64,000 bases of DNA from Lytechinus variegatus (Eukaryota > Echinodermata > Echinoidea > Temnopleuroida > Toxopneustidae), in the NCBI RefSeq assembly GCF_018143015.1, contig NC_054743.1:44550922-44614921 (forward strand), in the 5' to 3' direction. A program made the position numbers and the translations under genes. Positions 11,798 through 24,900 of the stretch are shown one piece after another; position 1 is the first letter of the stretch; every line of letters starts with the position of its first letter. The notes beneath the pieces are model-generated. The model saw only the letters and a program-made list of their open reading frames with translations, was not told where the DNA came from and searched no databases.

Positions 11798-14700
11798 ATT
11801 TTTTTTTCCTTTTTTGCCTTTAATTAGAGGATTTATTAACACCATCGCAACATAACACATTATAAAAATGAAACATACATGTGATGACATGACATTTAAA
11901 GAAATCACATCGATACAAAACAATTAAATAGTTGTGCAATCATCCATAATCTTACATGGCATATTGAAGACATCAGTGAAAACAAAAGATTTACTGAGTT
12001 TCATACGTATTGGGTAATTTCTCTTGGTAAATAAACAAATCCTCTTCTGTACCGAGCTGTCATTTCTACTCTACTTTCTATTTCTCTTAAGAATATAAAT
12101 TTCAAATTGCCTCTCTTTTCTTTTCCGGATATGTTTCTTGAAACAATGACTTTCTGAATGCACCAAAGTCCAATGGTCAGAAGTAAAACCAAATTTTCGT
12201 CTACTTCATGTTTAAACAGAATTTTGTAATTGATTTCTAAATCTTCATGAAATAATTTTTTTAGTCAGTTCTTTCAAATATTCAAAAAATGATTTAGTCA
12301 AATCACAAGAAATGAAAGCGTTATGGATATCTTTCTCCGTTCCACAATGCAAACATAGATTGTCATTCACTAAACCCCATTTGTGTAGGTTTCTTCTCAC
12401 AGGTAATAGGTTATAAAGAAGTTTAAAAGTAAATTCGCTTAACTTGCACTCTTGAACTTGATTAAAGCTTGTGTATAGTTTCAGTAAATCCAACAAAATG
12501 CCCCTATCACTATTCCAATTCATTGCTAGCTAATATGAATGGTTATGCCCTATAACAGTTATGATGTGGAGGATATAAAATGAAAATGTGTTTTACATGA
12601 TAAACTTTGCGATTTTACATGGAAATTTAACTTGATCGGGTCACCCGACCAAATTAAAATATCTGTGTGTATTTGTCTTTCAATTAAATCCTATTCCAAA
12701 TCATGGAATGGGCTGAAACTTTCAAGATATGTTCTTTGTCTGTAACTTTTGGATATCTAATCACTAAATTTATAAGATAAGTGCTTGAATGCCCATTTTT
12801 TTATTTAAAACTAGCATCGCCGAGAGAGGGCGCTATATATCCAAGATTTGAATATTTGAAATTTTCTCAGAGAAGTGCAGTTGGAAAAATATCTAACGGT
12901 CTCTACGCTTCAGTAAGACTGTCATATTAGACGATATTCGATTATCAATCACATTATTGACCCTTTACCAAAGCTATACACAGGCTTTAAGATTACATTT
13001 AAAAAAAATTCCCAATCGAAATAAGTTCCTATCTTATTTTCCCAGAAAATACTACAAGTATTGGTGTGTATGGGATCGGGACAAAGCAGTTTATATAAGA
13101 ATTTGCTGCTACATTCACTGATATGTTTTTTTCTTTATCTCCAATGATCAAACGTGGTATTTGTAAATGTGGAGCTAATTGCTTTGGCTGAGTGAAGGGA
13201 GTCGAAATATTCCAGATTTTGGGTATCGATTTCCTTAATTTAGAGTAATCATACATTACATTACATCTTTCTTTTCTAGTTTTAAGCATTAAAGCAATGT
13301 TTTCCGTGGAGAGAAAATTTCCATCACAAATTACATGCTTTAGAAAGGTTAGACCACTTTCATGCCATCCTCTAAAAAATAGAGTGTTTTTGTTGAATGT
13401 AATATTTTCGTTATACCAACTAATTTGTTTCAGCTTGTTGCTTCCCGTTGCATATATTTCCTTTAGAGTAGTACTTGACCTGATTCTCAACCAGGCTTGT
13501 AAAATTTGTCCGTAAATAGCGGTACACGATTCTTTCTAACATGTGATACGATATTGTCATTATAATTGCAATTTAATAAAAGAGTGATACTTCCCAGTTG
13601 ATCAAACCAGTAATGAGTTATATCTTTCCACATTCCTGGGTTCTCATTGAACAATCGGTCAAACCATTTCAATCTAAAACTAAATTCTTGTCTTTGAATA
13701 TTTACCATTCTTATTCCCCCATCTGAGTAATCATTTGCTAGAGTATCTCTTTTCACTTTTTCTACAACAGAATTCCAAATGAAGTTATACACAATTTTAT
13801 TTAGTATTTTTAAAAACATCTTAGGGATGCAGTCTACAATGGTGGAATTAATCATTTGGCTGAGAGCCAGTGACTTCAGTACTGTAACTTTACCGAATAT
13901 AGTTAAATTTCTTTTCTTCCAACTAGAAAGTGTTTTCTCCAATTTATTTAGTTTGTTATCCCATTCGGTGTTAAGCGCTAGATTATTGTCTGAATTAATA
14001 AAGTGTGATAAATATTTTGCAGGCTTTTCGCTCCAATGCAGATTGTAAGGTTTAATATTCCAGCGTTTACTGGTGTCACCTATCCACATCATTACGGTTT
14101 TCTCTTTATTGAGTTTAGGGCCTGCAAGTTTACCAAAAGTATTCAATTCCTTTAGAATTTCTTTTAAGGACAACTCATCTTGCACGAAAAATAATGTGTC
14201 GTCCGCATATTGTAATAAATTTAATCTAACATTCTAATTATCGATTTGTATAGGTTTGATTGCATGGCTATTCATAATCTTATTTGTCATAAATTCGACT
14301 GATAAAACAAATAACAGTTCAGACAAGGGACAACCTTGTCTTATTCCCCTTTCTACTGGAAACCCTTCGGATATCCATCCGTTTACCAGAACTGAACTTG
14401 ATATATCATGGTATAGTACTTTGATCCAAATTCGGAATGAATTTCCGAAATTGTACCTTTTTAAGCACAAATTAAGAAAATCAGTATTAAGAACATCGAA
14501 TGCTTTCGTAAAATCTACAAGCATTATTGAACCTGTGGCATTGCAGTTCGATAAATACTGATAAACATCTTTAGTGAGCCGAACATTGCATGCGGCCAAA
14601 CGGCCTTTAATGTACCCAGTTTGATTTTCATTGATTATGTTACTAATAACTCTCTGCAGACGTGTAGCCAAAACTGCTGCAATTATCTTGTAGTCATTGT

Positions 14701-14838
14701 TTAGAAGGGTAATTGGCCTCCAATTACTTAGATATTTAATATCTCCTTTTTCTGAATATAAGAGTGATTATACCTTTTCTTTGTGTATTTGACATTGAAC
14801 CATTTTTGTAACAGTCGTTCAATGCTTTTACAAGTATA
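11798..14838 (-). mobile_element. Tx1/L1-like LINE, 3' part of ORF2 (RT to tail)
   Basis: On the minus strand this holds most of the reverse transcriptase: NWRPITLLN, NENQTGYIKGR, KAFDVLNTDF, RGIRQGCPLSELLF and LLQYADDTLFF. Then come the long L1-like C-terminal region and a Cys-rich end (CLHCGTEKDIHNAFISC). The element ends in an A-rich tail near 11800-11812 after AATAAA. Breaks include one in-frame TAG just before QYADD, a frameshift near 13490, and a break at about 12960-13030 followed by foreign sequence. The left flank (GTTGTTGAAATAATGATTGATA) matches the LRR-array intron, so the LINE landed in that array. It continues on the other side of the 14839-30223 insertion. Confidence 0.85.
12530..12960. 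other. Probable insertion within the LINE
   Basis: LINE coding similarity stops near 12960 and resumes at 12523. The intervening roughly 430 bp shows no RT-like frame. It contains a short palindrome, GGGTCACCCGACC. Termini and family were not resolved. Confidence 0.4.
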
Positions 14839-15404
14839 GGGCGATTCCACACTAGAACTTAAAAAATATCATAAATTTCAACATGCTTTCAATAAGTCAT
14901 AAGTAGTGTAATATCTTACTATGATACCTAAATTTTATGAAAATTATGAGTTTTAACCAAAAGTGAAGACAGATATATTTTTTTTTTTGGGGGGGGGGGG
15001 AACAATGGAATTTTAAATTTTCAGTAATTTTGCTCATTGAATAGTCAAGTACAAAGTCCGCCTGAAACAAATATTTGCAAAGCAAGAGAAGATTGAAAAT
15101 ATTGCAGGGGGGGGGGTATTCTGAAAAGTCTCATAAGTTTCCACTTAAATTTCCTTTTAAGTTACCCATTTAATGGAGCGCTAATGTACCTCCAAATTCG
15201 TATTCTGAAAACTCTATTAGCGCTCAATTAAGTCCCTTTAGGCCACCCCTATACTGAGCCGAATTAGCCAATCAAATGCGCTCTTACAACGCAAAATTTT
15301 CTCCTAGCGCGCAGTGTCTCTTCCAGGGGCCCGTTTCATAAAACAATTGCCGCAGCGGCAACTCCCATTTTCAGCGGCAAATCTGTGTTTCTGCGGCAAA
15401 TCTC

Positions 15405-15600
15405 AAAACAGCGGCAAGTTTCTGTTTCATAAAACTTTGCCGCAGATACTTTCAGCGGCAAATGACAATTTCTGCGGCAATATTTGACGCAGCTACTTGA
15501 GCTGCGTCAAATATTTGCCGCAGATACTTTCAGCGGCAAATGACAATTTCTGCGGAAATATTTGACGCAGCTATTTCAGTTCCGTCAAATATTGCAACAG
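15405..15600. repeat. CCGCAG/GCGGCAA tandem subterminal repeat
   Basis: Two copies of a roughly 85-bp unit (TTTGCCGCAGATACTTTCAG onward, then TTTGACGCAGCTACTTGAGC) follow the left terminus of the hAT-like element. Many short CAGCGGCAA and TTGCCGCTG motifs occur in both orientations. Such subterminal arrays are often transposase-binding sites in hAT elements; that role is inferred. Confidence 0.7.
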
Positions 15601-15934
15601 AAACAGCTTTTTTATCAAAATATCAACAATTTTGAGGGCCTAACAGCCATATTGCTAAATTTTTTGATGATTTTGATTTGATAAATTGCTTTTGTCATTC
15701 TAAATAGAAAATACAGGTATTTTTACTAATTGACAAATAAAAAGTAGATATTTATTGAATCATCATTCATTCCTATTAAAGTCACATTTATTTCAATAAA
15801 TAGATACATATAGGAACATCCATTGTGTTCCTGCAAAATTTACACTTTCAAAAAAACCTTTTCTTTATACTGTAAAAGAATGAATAAATGATGTCTCATT
15901 TTGTAAAAGATTGGCTTTTGAGTTTCAATTAGAT

Positions 15935-16150
15935 TCATTTCATAAGTGCTGTTTTTGCTGATGTGTTTGTTGAAACTCGAGTAGAAGATGTGGTTGCTGT
16001 TAACGCTCCCGGAGGGGTTGTTGGACATCTTGATGTTGTTGAGATTGCCAGTGTGGTTTTTGCATCTCCTGCAGAAATTGTGGGAAGCTGCTGTAGTTGT
16101 TGGTCAATGTAGTCGTTACATCTCCCGTGTGTTTGCTGCTGTTTTTGCTC
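15935..16150 (-). CDS. Candidate terminal exon, Gln/Thr-rich, unknown protein
   Basis: A 71-codon open frame ending in TGA begins with EQKQQQTHGRC and continues through a Thr/Ser/Pro-rich segment. A possible acceptor (TAGCAG) precedes it, but the more usual-looking TTTCAG further upstream would bring in an in-frame TAG, so the exon start is uncertain. It shares low-complexity Thr-rich composition with the candidate exon at 18859-19097 inside the same transposon. No domain was recognised, and it may not be coding. Confidence 0.25.
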   Translation of the reverse strand, partial: EQKQQQTHGRCNDYIDQQLQQLPTISAGDAKTTLAISTTSRCPTTPPGALTATTSSTRVSTNTSAKTALMK

Positions 16151-16254
16151 CTGCTACTGATCATGTGACTGAAGTACCTGAAATAGTAATTTATAATGCA
16201 TATAAGCAAGATACTAAAGTTATTTCTAATTTCACTTTCATTGTTAACCCTTAA

Positions 16255-16820
16255 CTCCGGGGGGGGGGGCACTTACATTGACGAGTGGATAAAATGCGCG
16301 ACCAAAAAAACACGTAAAAAGGATGTCTTTTTCACGATAGGGCACGTTACGTACGTAACGTGATAAGGGTGTCAAAAACACCAAAATAATGAAAAAAGGT
16401 ATCTATTTAGCGAGAAAAATTACGTGTTTAGGGTCGAATTTGCGGGGATGATAACACAAAATTAAAATGTTTTATAACTGATGTCCTTTTTGCCCCAACA
16501 CTACGTATTGAGGGTCTGATTTGCGCGAGGTGTAGAAGGTGGGTCGTACTAAACCAATTATGGTAAAGCTGACGACCGAAGGACCCGTAACAATATAACA
16601 TTCCTTTACTTGTTTAGGGGTTCATTTCAGTGAATATTTGCCAAGAGTATCGTTTTGTTTCCAATTATTGTTAAGGGTAGGGTTTCACATGCCAATACTT
16701 GTTAAGGGGTGCATGCATTTTCAGAATGTGGAAATTACCTGTTTAGGGTGCTTTTCGAGACCCCATGGTCGCGCATGGTATCCACTCGTGAATGGAAGTG
16801 GCCCTCCCCCCCCCCGGGCC
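16255..16820. mobile_element. 566-bp MITE with TTAA target and G-run inverted ends
   Basis: TTAA flanks both sides (16251-16254 and 16821-16824). The left end CTCCGGGGGGGGGGGCACTT, then GACGAGTGGATA, mirrors the right end TATCCACTCGTGAATGGAAG followed by a C-run and CCCGGGCC. The TTAA target suggests a piggyBac- or Kolobok-type origin. It encodes nothing. It contains a perfect 20-bp palindrome CACGTTACGTACGTAACGTG at about 16343-16362. Confidence 0.8.
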
Positions 16821-16824
16821 TTAA

Positions 16825-18139
16825 TAGACACCTTTTGATACTTTGCAAGATTTATCCAAATGGACAAGATCCTCAGGCACCCCCGGGATGACCTACCAGA
16901 ATAGCCTCACCTAGTAAGGTGTATTAACAGGATTTTGTACTCATTACATTCAGTTGATTTTGTATGAACTCAATTCTTCAAATGAATGTAAAGGGTCTAA
17001 CAAATTGTGAGCTACTTTGGGTAATCTTTCTGAGTCCTTTTACACCTTTACTGAAAAATTAATACCGGTAATTAAAAACATGATGAAGTGAGTTTGACAG
17101 TAATTTGACCTGTTACATCTTAGGTGGTAGTGGTGTGGGTCAATCATTATAGAAATGCAGAATATTCATGTACATGCAGGTTGTGTGCATGTACCAATTT
17201 GGCAAGAGAAAGCAAGTCACATTATCTACCAATGATTGATATTGGTTTGTTACTTTTACAGCTGAAAAAAAATTCATTAACACCTCAAATTTAGAGTTTA
17301 ATTCTAAAATTTTGATTCTTGACAAAGAGCAAATCAAGAAGACAAAAATCATTCAAATTGTTATCATGTGACTACTTCCTATGCCAAAATGAATCAGAAT
17401 TATAAATGAGTTTAACTTACTGTTAAATCACATTTCTAGGCTCTTTATCTGGCTCTCCAAACCCTTCAGTCATTGATTTTGGCATGGCTTTCTGATACCA
17501 TCTTGTGTCTTTCTGGAACTATGGACAAAGCCTCACCTGAAGGAATAAATTAAACTGAAATTTTCAAACAATGTTTGGCACTATAATTTATTTTCTCACA
17601 TGGATACATTGCATGTATATCAAAGAAAATAAAAGGAAACTTCATGTGACTACTAGGTTTTTGTCAGGGGGGGGGGTAAAGGGGTCAAGATGGTTTAATA
17701 TGATGAACAAAACTGCAACAGTAAATAATATATAGGGAATCTCTGGTTGAGAAATGTCACTTCATGCAATTATTCCTCATAATTTATCTTGCACACACAT
17801 ATACACATAGTGAGGATTGGTGATGGAGAGAGAGAGCGAGCATTGTCATTGTACATGCAAAAAGTATTAAATCCATCACTGGCATATAGATGGGGGGCCA
17901 AGAAAAAAAAAAGAAAAGAAAGAAAGAGAACAGGAAAGGGTGAAATAGAGAAGTATTTACTGAACATTATTACGTCAAAATCTTTCCAAATATTTTATTT
18001 CTGTATCAAAAAGTTCAAAAATTTTGCTCACTCCCTTCGCCCTCTCGCATCTTTGGAGAACTTTTGTTCCATCCGCCATATTTAGCCCTCTCAAAATATT
18101 TGGCTCATAACGCCACTCCATTGTAAGAATTTTGTTTGC
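16825..18139. other. Non-coding interior of the hAT-like element
   Basis: This is AT-rich sequence with an 11-base G-run near 17670 and a purine tract at 17895-17945. A splice-donor-like GTAAGT on the minus strand lies near 17418 and an acceptor-like TTCCAG near 17514, but the DNA between them has stops in every frame. Confidence 0.35.
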
Positions 18140-18143
18140 TTAA

Positions 18144-18786
18144 CCCTAATAAGACTGCCAGGGTATTTTGGAGGCAGGAAAGATGGGTGGAAGGGGGGTG
18201 GGGGCCCTCAAGATTAACAGTTAATTGCGCAATTGTGAAGGAATGCAAAATGCCAGCCACAGATGAAAAAATTTTATATTTGATCATTCTAAAATTATTT
18301 AAAATTATTTTCAATTCATATAATTTACGAAATCATCCATGAAATTAGAATTTAGCTGGAAATTTATAAACAAACCCCATGAAGTTTTTTTTGTTTAGAA
18401 ACATAAAAATCGATTTTTTCCTTTCTGAAGTATTTCTTTTTTTTTATACTTTTTTTTATATTGTTGACAAAATTTTCTTATCATAATAATCACCATGAAA
18501 TTAATTGATTTTAATCAGTAAAAATAAATATTAACCGGTATGATACAATTATGAATTTTGGCTAGAAACCGAATTTCCATTGGATTTGTTCATGAAATCG
18601 CATTTTAAAGCAATTCTGACATGTGCTTACACAACGTTGCGTAATTTCAGGACCGGGTACCCATGTGTCAAAAATTTTGTCTGAAAACTCCTGAATCTTT
18701 AAAAACAGGCATATAATCACGCGGCACCATCTTTCACGTTGTTGATTAATCGTAAAAATTTTTGGGCCCCCACCACCTTTATAGGG
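18144..18786. mobile_element. 643-bp MITE with TTAA target, CCCTA ends
   Basis: TTAA flanks both ends (18140-18143 and 18787-18790). The termini CCCTAATAAG and TATAGGG are inverted, and GGGGGCCC near the left mirrors GGGCCCCC near the right. It has no coding content and is a probable piggyBac/Kolobok-type non-autonomous element, distinct in sequence from the one at 16255-16820. Confidence 0.7.
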
Positions 18787-18858
18787 TTAAATCAGATTGC
18801 AAATCATGATGGGTTTTACTGATATTCATTCTGCAACCCATATTTCAAAGCCTATTAC

Positions 18859-19097
18859 CTGTGGTAGTTTGTTAGTCTCTGCATTTCTACATCTGTGGCC
18901 AAATATTCTGCTAGAAGTTCTTTAGATGGGCCCTTGGCAATTTTCTTATTGTAGGAGACCGGCAAGCCCTGGCTTTGAAGTTCCTGGTCTATCCTTCTCC
19001 AGCTGCAATATCTGGTCAGTTGAGGACTTGGGGGCTTTGTGTCAGGAGTGGTCTTGGTAGTGGCGGTGGCAATGGTGATGGCAGTGGCAGAAGCAGA
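18859..19097 (-). CDS. Candidate internal exon, unknown protein
   Basis: A 239-bp open segment lies between an acceptor-like CACCAG|TCTGC and a donor CACAG|GTAATA. It encodes a Thr/Ala-rich start followed by a charged helical-looking part (SWRRIDQELQSQGLPVSYNK, then PSKELLAEYLATDVEMQRL). It starts in phase 0 and ends in phase 2. The charged half looks like genuine protein, but no family is recognised. It sits inside the hAT-like element, so it may be an element gene or captured host sequence. An overlapping poly-Thr frame at 19016-19234 is low complexity and was not called. Confidence 0.35.
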
Positions 19098-19939
19098 CTG
19101 GTGGTGGTGGCATTAGCAGCACTGATGGTGGTGGCAGCAGTAGTGGTGGTGACTGCAATTGCAGCATTGTTGATGGTGGTATATGCCTTATCACAACCAA
19201 CATTAGCTCCTGCTGCCACGCTGCTGGTCTCCATCTATTATGTTTTAAGTAGAATAAACATTTGATTATTAACACATCAACTTCAGAACACTAGCTAATT
19301 GATAATAAAACTTGTAGATATAGCAGTCAAAGCATAAAATAAACTTAAACAGAAGAGTACTTGCACCTTCCTCTAATAGAATTTCAGACCACCTTGAGGA
19401 TGTTATGCTCAAAGCAAGGTTCTTATTTGACAACATTGGTCAGAGGAACATGGATTTAAATGTCAGAATACAAGAACTGGTATCATTGGTTGATCAATCA
19501 TACTGTATAATACCCCATTTAGATATATGTTGACCAATTATTTCTTGTTGAAACACATGTCTTTGTTATCAATCTTCTAGGGTATAGAGTGCATGCTGAT
19601 GCTATAGTTATCAGTGTTGTATACCGAGGCTGGCCTCGGGACCAGAATTTGCATCCTCGAAGCCTGATGTCTCGGCCTCGGTCGCTGTCTTGATATTTCA
19701 GCTACGAGGCTTGACAAATGCGGTCATTTCCAGCACATAAATTGTGTCCATCATCAACGTAATGTGCAATTTCTAATGCACACATTATTAGATCTAGATT
19801 CCCCCCCCCCTCTATAGATTATATATACGGTAATATATTTTGCCTGTTTTTTTTTTTATTTATTCTATTTTCAATATTTTTATTTCATTTATTCATTTAT
19901 TTTTTTCTTGAGGGGGGGTCAATGGTCAATTGAATTCAA
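19098..19939. other. Non-coding stretch with GGTGGT/GGCAGT repeats
   Basis: Positions 19050-19180 contain an imperfect trinucleotide region of GGTGGT and GCAGCA type. From 19620 a CG-rich block rich in GGCCTCGG and CGAGGC leads into the 191-bp tandem repeat. No gene was seen. Confidence 0.4.
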
Positions 19940-20515
19940 CAAAAAACATGCAAATAATGCTCTAAATAGCCCTTTATTCCCTTCATTTTTGTTAATTTGA
20001 GCCCGCTAAATGTGCATCCGCCAGGTCGAGCTAGTGCTTATCTTGTTGCCCGAGTCGAATTCTACAAGTTCGGATAGGTGGTTACCCTGGCTAGACCGTC
20101 GGGATATCCCTGGGGGCCCCTTGAAAAAATACTTGTTTTTAATTAAATAGTGCTCTTAATAGCCCTTTATTCCCTTTAAATTTTATTTGAGCCTCCTAAA
20201 TGTGCATGCGCCGGGTCAAGCTAGTGCTTATCTTGTTGCCCCAGTCGAGTTCTACAAGTTAAGATAGGTGGTTACCCTGGCTAGGCCGTTGGGGTATCCC
20301 TTGGGGCCCCTTGAAAAAAATACTTATTTTAAATTAAAAAAAATGCTCTATATAGCCCTTTATTCCCTTTAATTTTGTTAATTTGAGCCCCCTTTAATGT
20401 GCATGCGCCGGGTCAAGTTAGGGCTTATCTTGTTGCCCGAGTCAAGTTCTACAAGTTAGGACATGTGATTAACCCGGCTAGGCCGTCGGAATACCCTTCA
20501 GGCCTCTCAACAAAA
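19940..20515 (+). repeat. Three tandem units of about 191 bp
   Basis: The landmark TAGCCCTTTATTCCC recurs near 19967, 20158 and 20350, each followed by TGTGCAT(C/G)CGCC, CTTATCTTGTTGCCC, TCTACAAGTT and GGCCGT. Units differ by a few percent. A fourth, weaker partial unit follows to about 20600. The surrounding CCGAGGC-rich blocks (19625-19690 and 20815-20880) probably belong to the same unclassified element. Confidence 0.85.
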
Positions 20516-20599
20516 AAAAATTCATACCCTTTTTTTCACTGACTTTTGTCCCCCGAAAAGTCCTCGTATTAGGGCAAGCCAGTGATTTTATGGTTGCCC

Positions 20600-21487
20600 G
20601 AGACGTGCTGCACCTTTTAAACCCCCAAGCTAGCTTTCAAAAAAAAATAATTTTGCCTTTTTTGATTACTGTCTGGCCACCAAACTTTTTTATACTCGCA
20701 ACCCCCCCCCCCCCCCTCCTGAAAACTATAAGAAAAACAATCCCTCACAGTTACAGAGTAAATGTTTGTGTTAGTTACCCCCCCCCCAAAAAAAAAAAAA
20801 AAAAAAAAACATGCCCAAGCCGAGGCCAAACTTGAGCGTGACAGAACACCAATCGAAACCCATTCATGATTCTCGAGACTTGACTGTATTTTTGTCGCCC
20901 ACAACAACCCAAGCCACAAAAAATAAAGGCTCAGTCTCACACAGCTTTTCACATATCGCACTGAATTAGGTAATTAAAGACTAAAGTCAGAAAGAAAGAC
21001 AGATGCAACTCTCAGAGTCAAGACAGTACAGTCGCAACGCCGCTCATTCGAGCTCCACCCCACACACACCAACACTACTACGCGGAAGCTCCGGGATAGC
21101 GACCACTCGGCATCTCGATGATGCCTCCACGATATCCCCGGGCAAAATGCATGTTTACCTCGTAGAAAACGGTGGAAATATGATATGTATTATCAATGTC
21201 ATTCTTTCGGAAGTGATTTATTTATTACTTTATCAAATGATGTAATAATTGAATAAACACGATAATTAGAAAGTACTTACATCTCCGATTCAAATTTTCC
21301 GTAAATTCTGTCACCATCAAAATTTTATCGCAGACGACGTGTGTGAATAAAAAAACCGGCTGTTAATTGCATATCAGGCTCGTTCACGAACTATTTTTCA
21401 TTTAATTATTTTTATTTACGATAACAATTTGTCATTGCTTTTATGAAACGGATATTTGCAACTATGACAAGTTGCCATTGCAATAAC
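20600..21487. other. Non-coding stretch before the LINE 3' end
   Basis: Long C- and A-runs occur at 20701-20717 and 20779-20809. A good minus-strand donor (AGAT|GTAAGT) lies at 21280, preceded by an ATG at 21317, but its phase does not fit the exon at 18859-19097, so no gene is called. TTTTATGAAACGG near 21442 echoes the hAT-like terminus. Confidence 0.35.
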
Positions 21488-21925
21488 AAGTTTCAAGTTT
21501 CAAATTTATTAACGATCCTTCAAATAAAACCCCGAAGGGGGTGTACAAGGATACAACAAATGAAATAACATAACCTCTGAGGCAGCCCACTCATACCTTC
21601 CACACTGGAGCATGAGGTCGATGTGGAATCAAACAATGATAGTCATAGTGGAGAGGTCATGTGTGGGTGGGCTCAGGGGTCATTCACAGCAGCATGACAA
21701 GTGAAGTATAAACGATAATAAACATGGCAAGATACATAAAGAGTGATAACTATAAAACTGAGTGCTGTTCCATCAAACTAGACAGCTTTTTTTTTTTTTT
21801 TTTATTTTATTTTTTTTTTTTTTTTTTTTATTTTTTAACATAATGATCTACTTAACAAATAAAATTGAAAACTTCATTTAAAACAGTATGTGAAATATCA
21901 CGGTTATACACATGTACTTATTAAG

Positions 21926-24900
21926 TTATTTAAATGCATTTATCACCAATTTGGTGAAGACAGCCAGGTTTTTAATGATTGGTATTTCCGTAGAATTAAA
22001 GAGAGAATACATTTTGTGAATATTGTCATAATTTATAAAATGAGTACCAAGAAGTGAGTTTCTTTCTTGTTCAAACTTACTACAAATAAAAATGTAGTGG
22101 AACTCGTCTCCTATTCCGGAGTTGCACAAAGTACATACTCTATTTATCCTTTCAGTATTGTCATATCTACCAGTCACAATTGGTATTCTGGAATTGCCAG
22201 TTCTAAATTTGCATAAATAATAGAAAAGAGAGGGGGGAAGAGTTATCAAGTACTTCTCTAGTTTATGGGTAGTTTTGAAGATACGATAGTTCGAGCATGA
22301 ACTGGAGCTATTAATATCTGAAGACCATCCTTGACAAAATTGATCTTTTAGTCTTTGAAGTAGGCGTTTCTTAAAACTAGATATAAAGTCAATTCTTTGG
22401 TTCAGCCAAGCAAAGGAATATCCATTACATTCAAGAACATGCTTCACAAACAAAAGCCAGTTAGAATGAAATTTGTTATCAGCACTAAGAGAATACAAAA
22501 GCTTATAAATAATACTAGATGTCCTACATAAATCGCTAGTAACTAGTCTATACCAACAAGAAACTACTCTACTTTTAACATAAATGTCTAATGGGAACCT
22601 ACCAAGCTCTCCATATACCACACAGTTAGGGGTAGATTTTTTAACTCGTAAAATAGATTTACAATATCTTAAGTGGAGTTTTTCAATCAGAGAATTATTT
22701 TCATGACCCAAAATTTCACAACCATACAAAAGAATTGGTACAACCAGAGAATCAAATAAATTTAACTGAATATCAATAGAGAGGTTTAAGTTTCTAGATT
22801 TACTTATGAGAGCATACATAGCCCTAGTTGCCTGGTCATAGAGATATTTTTTTGCTTTACTAAAATTTCCATTATAATTAAATATAATACCCAAATACTT
22901 GTATTCAAAAACAACCTCAATTTTTTCATTTCGGAAAGTGAATTCTGGTATTCTCCTAATTCTACCCTTTGAAAAGACCATGACTTTTGTTTTCTTAACA
23001 TTTACTGTGAGATCCCAGTCAGTACAATAGGTTTCAAATGCATTTAAAGCAGTCTGGAGATCATCTTTACTTTCAGCCATAATAATAGTATCATCAGCAT
23101 ATAACAACGTATTTAATTTTAAATAAATCACAATATCATCAAAATCAACTTCATTTTCAATTAAGTCTGAAAGAGCAGTGAGGCCATTATATTTACTGAA
23201 CAGTTCTGTTTCCATATCATTCAAATAAAGAGCAAAGAGGAGTGGAGAGAGGTTATCTCCCTGTCTTACTCCAACCTGACTCGGGAAAATATCAGAAATA
23301 AAACCACTTGGATGTTTGACACACGATTTTGCTTTTTTATACAGGTTTGAAATAGTGATCAAGATTTTACCATTGATGCCATTGCTGATTAGTTTGTGCC
23401 AAAGTTTGTTTCTACTTATCGAATCAAAAGCCTTCTTAAAATCAACAAAGGCACAAAACAGTTTTTTATTCATGTATCTTGTATACACATCAATAATACA
23501 TTTTAATGAAAATAAATGATCAATGGTTGAATACTTGTGTCTGAATCCAGCTTGATTTTCCTTTAAAATGCCATAATCATCAATAAATGTGGTTAACCTG
23601 TCATTTAAGAGGGAAGTAAACAATGTACCAATACAGCTAAGGATTGAAATACCCCTGTAGTTACCAGGGTCATCTGCAGGTCCATTGTTTTTATAAATTG
23701 GGGTTATGACCCCGATGCCCCATATGTCAGGTACTACACCAGTATTTAACACAATATTAAATAATTTAGTGAGTATTGGGGAAATAACATCAGAAGTATC
23801 TATAATAAATTCATTCACTATACCATCAATACCACAAGCTTTATTCCTTTTTAACTTTTTAATTGCGTTCTTTACTTCATTGAGAGTAAAATCATTATTG
23901 ATAGGATTTTCAAGACCACAAAACTCTGGAGGGTTAGTGTTACCTGAAGATTGATTAAGTTCCTTAAAAGAATTAACAAGGTCTATAAAGCTGGCTTCTA
24001 ATGATGGTTTAAGGTTATATGCCTTGTCTTTAAGAATATTCCAGTATTCATTGGGCTTACTACATTTTAGATTACGCAGTTTATTATTGAGCTCATTATA
24101 ATAAGAATTACGGCAAGTCTTAATTTGTTTGTTATATTTTTTACTTTTTGCGATTCATTTTGAGTTTATTATATTCAGACTTTGATCTGATGAAGGTATT
24201 TCTGGCATTGCGATATTCTTTCCTCAATTTATTGCAAGAATGATTAAACCAGGGTTGCTTAAAATGCTCAATTCTGGCATTATGTGAATAGCAGTTGGAA
24301 ATTTTAGCTGAATTCAGTAGGAGATTATTGATAGAATTAGTAACTTCATTAATAGCATTATCATCCACTACTGATAAATTTTCAAGAAAGGAATTAAGAT
24401 GTTGTTCTATGAGAAGGGTAGCTTCAGCATTGAGATTTTCAATTATTTTAATTCTATGTTCGGGTTTCAATTTAGGTCGGGTAATTTTATTTGACGTGAT
24501 GCCAATATCAGAAACACCTTCACCATCAGCATTATCAGAATTAATAACATCATGCTCCTTACATTTAAGTTTAAACACTGCATGGACCAGGTTGTGTGCA
24601 TCAGAAAATAGCGGTTCAAAATCCAGTATTTCAAAGGTGGCTAGTCTGCATATTATTTCAGGGGACAAAATGAAATAGTCAACAATACTTGAGTTTTTAC
24701 AGGTAAATTTACCATCACAGTCACCTCTTAATCTACCATTAGCAATAAAAAGATTATTGTTTTTACATAATTCAATGAGTTTATGACCATACCTGTTTGT
24801 TTTCTTTTGCATACACTTTCTGTTAGTTTCAATGCCCAGGGCATCTAGATTAACAATGCTATTTAAATTTTCCAGGATGGGGAGGGATTGCAAATAATCA

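Noticed and set aside
17419-17513. Possible minus-strand exon with KDTRWYQKAMPKSMTEGFGE
   Set aside because: Acceptor and GTAAGT donor look fair, but every phase compatible with the 18859-19097 exon meets a stop and no family was recognised.
21281-21317. Possible first exon MVTEFTENLNRR with a GTAAGT donor
   Set aside because: Its phase does not match the nearest candidate exon, and a 12-codon segment is too short to support alone.
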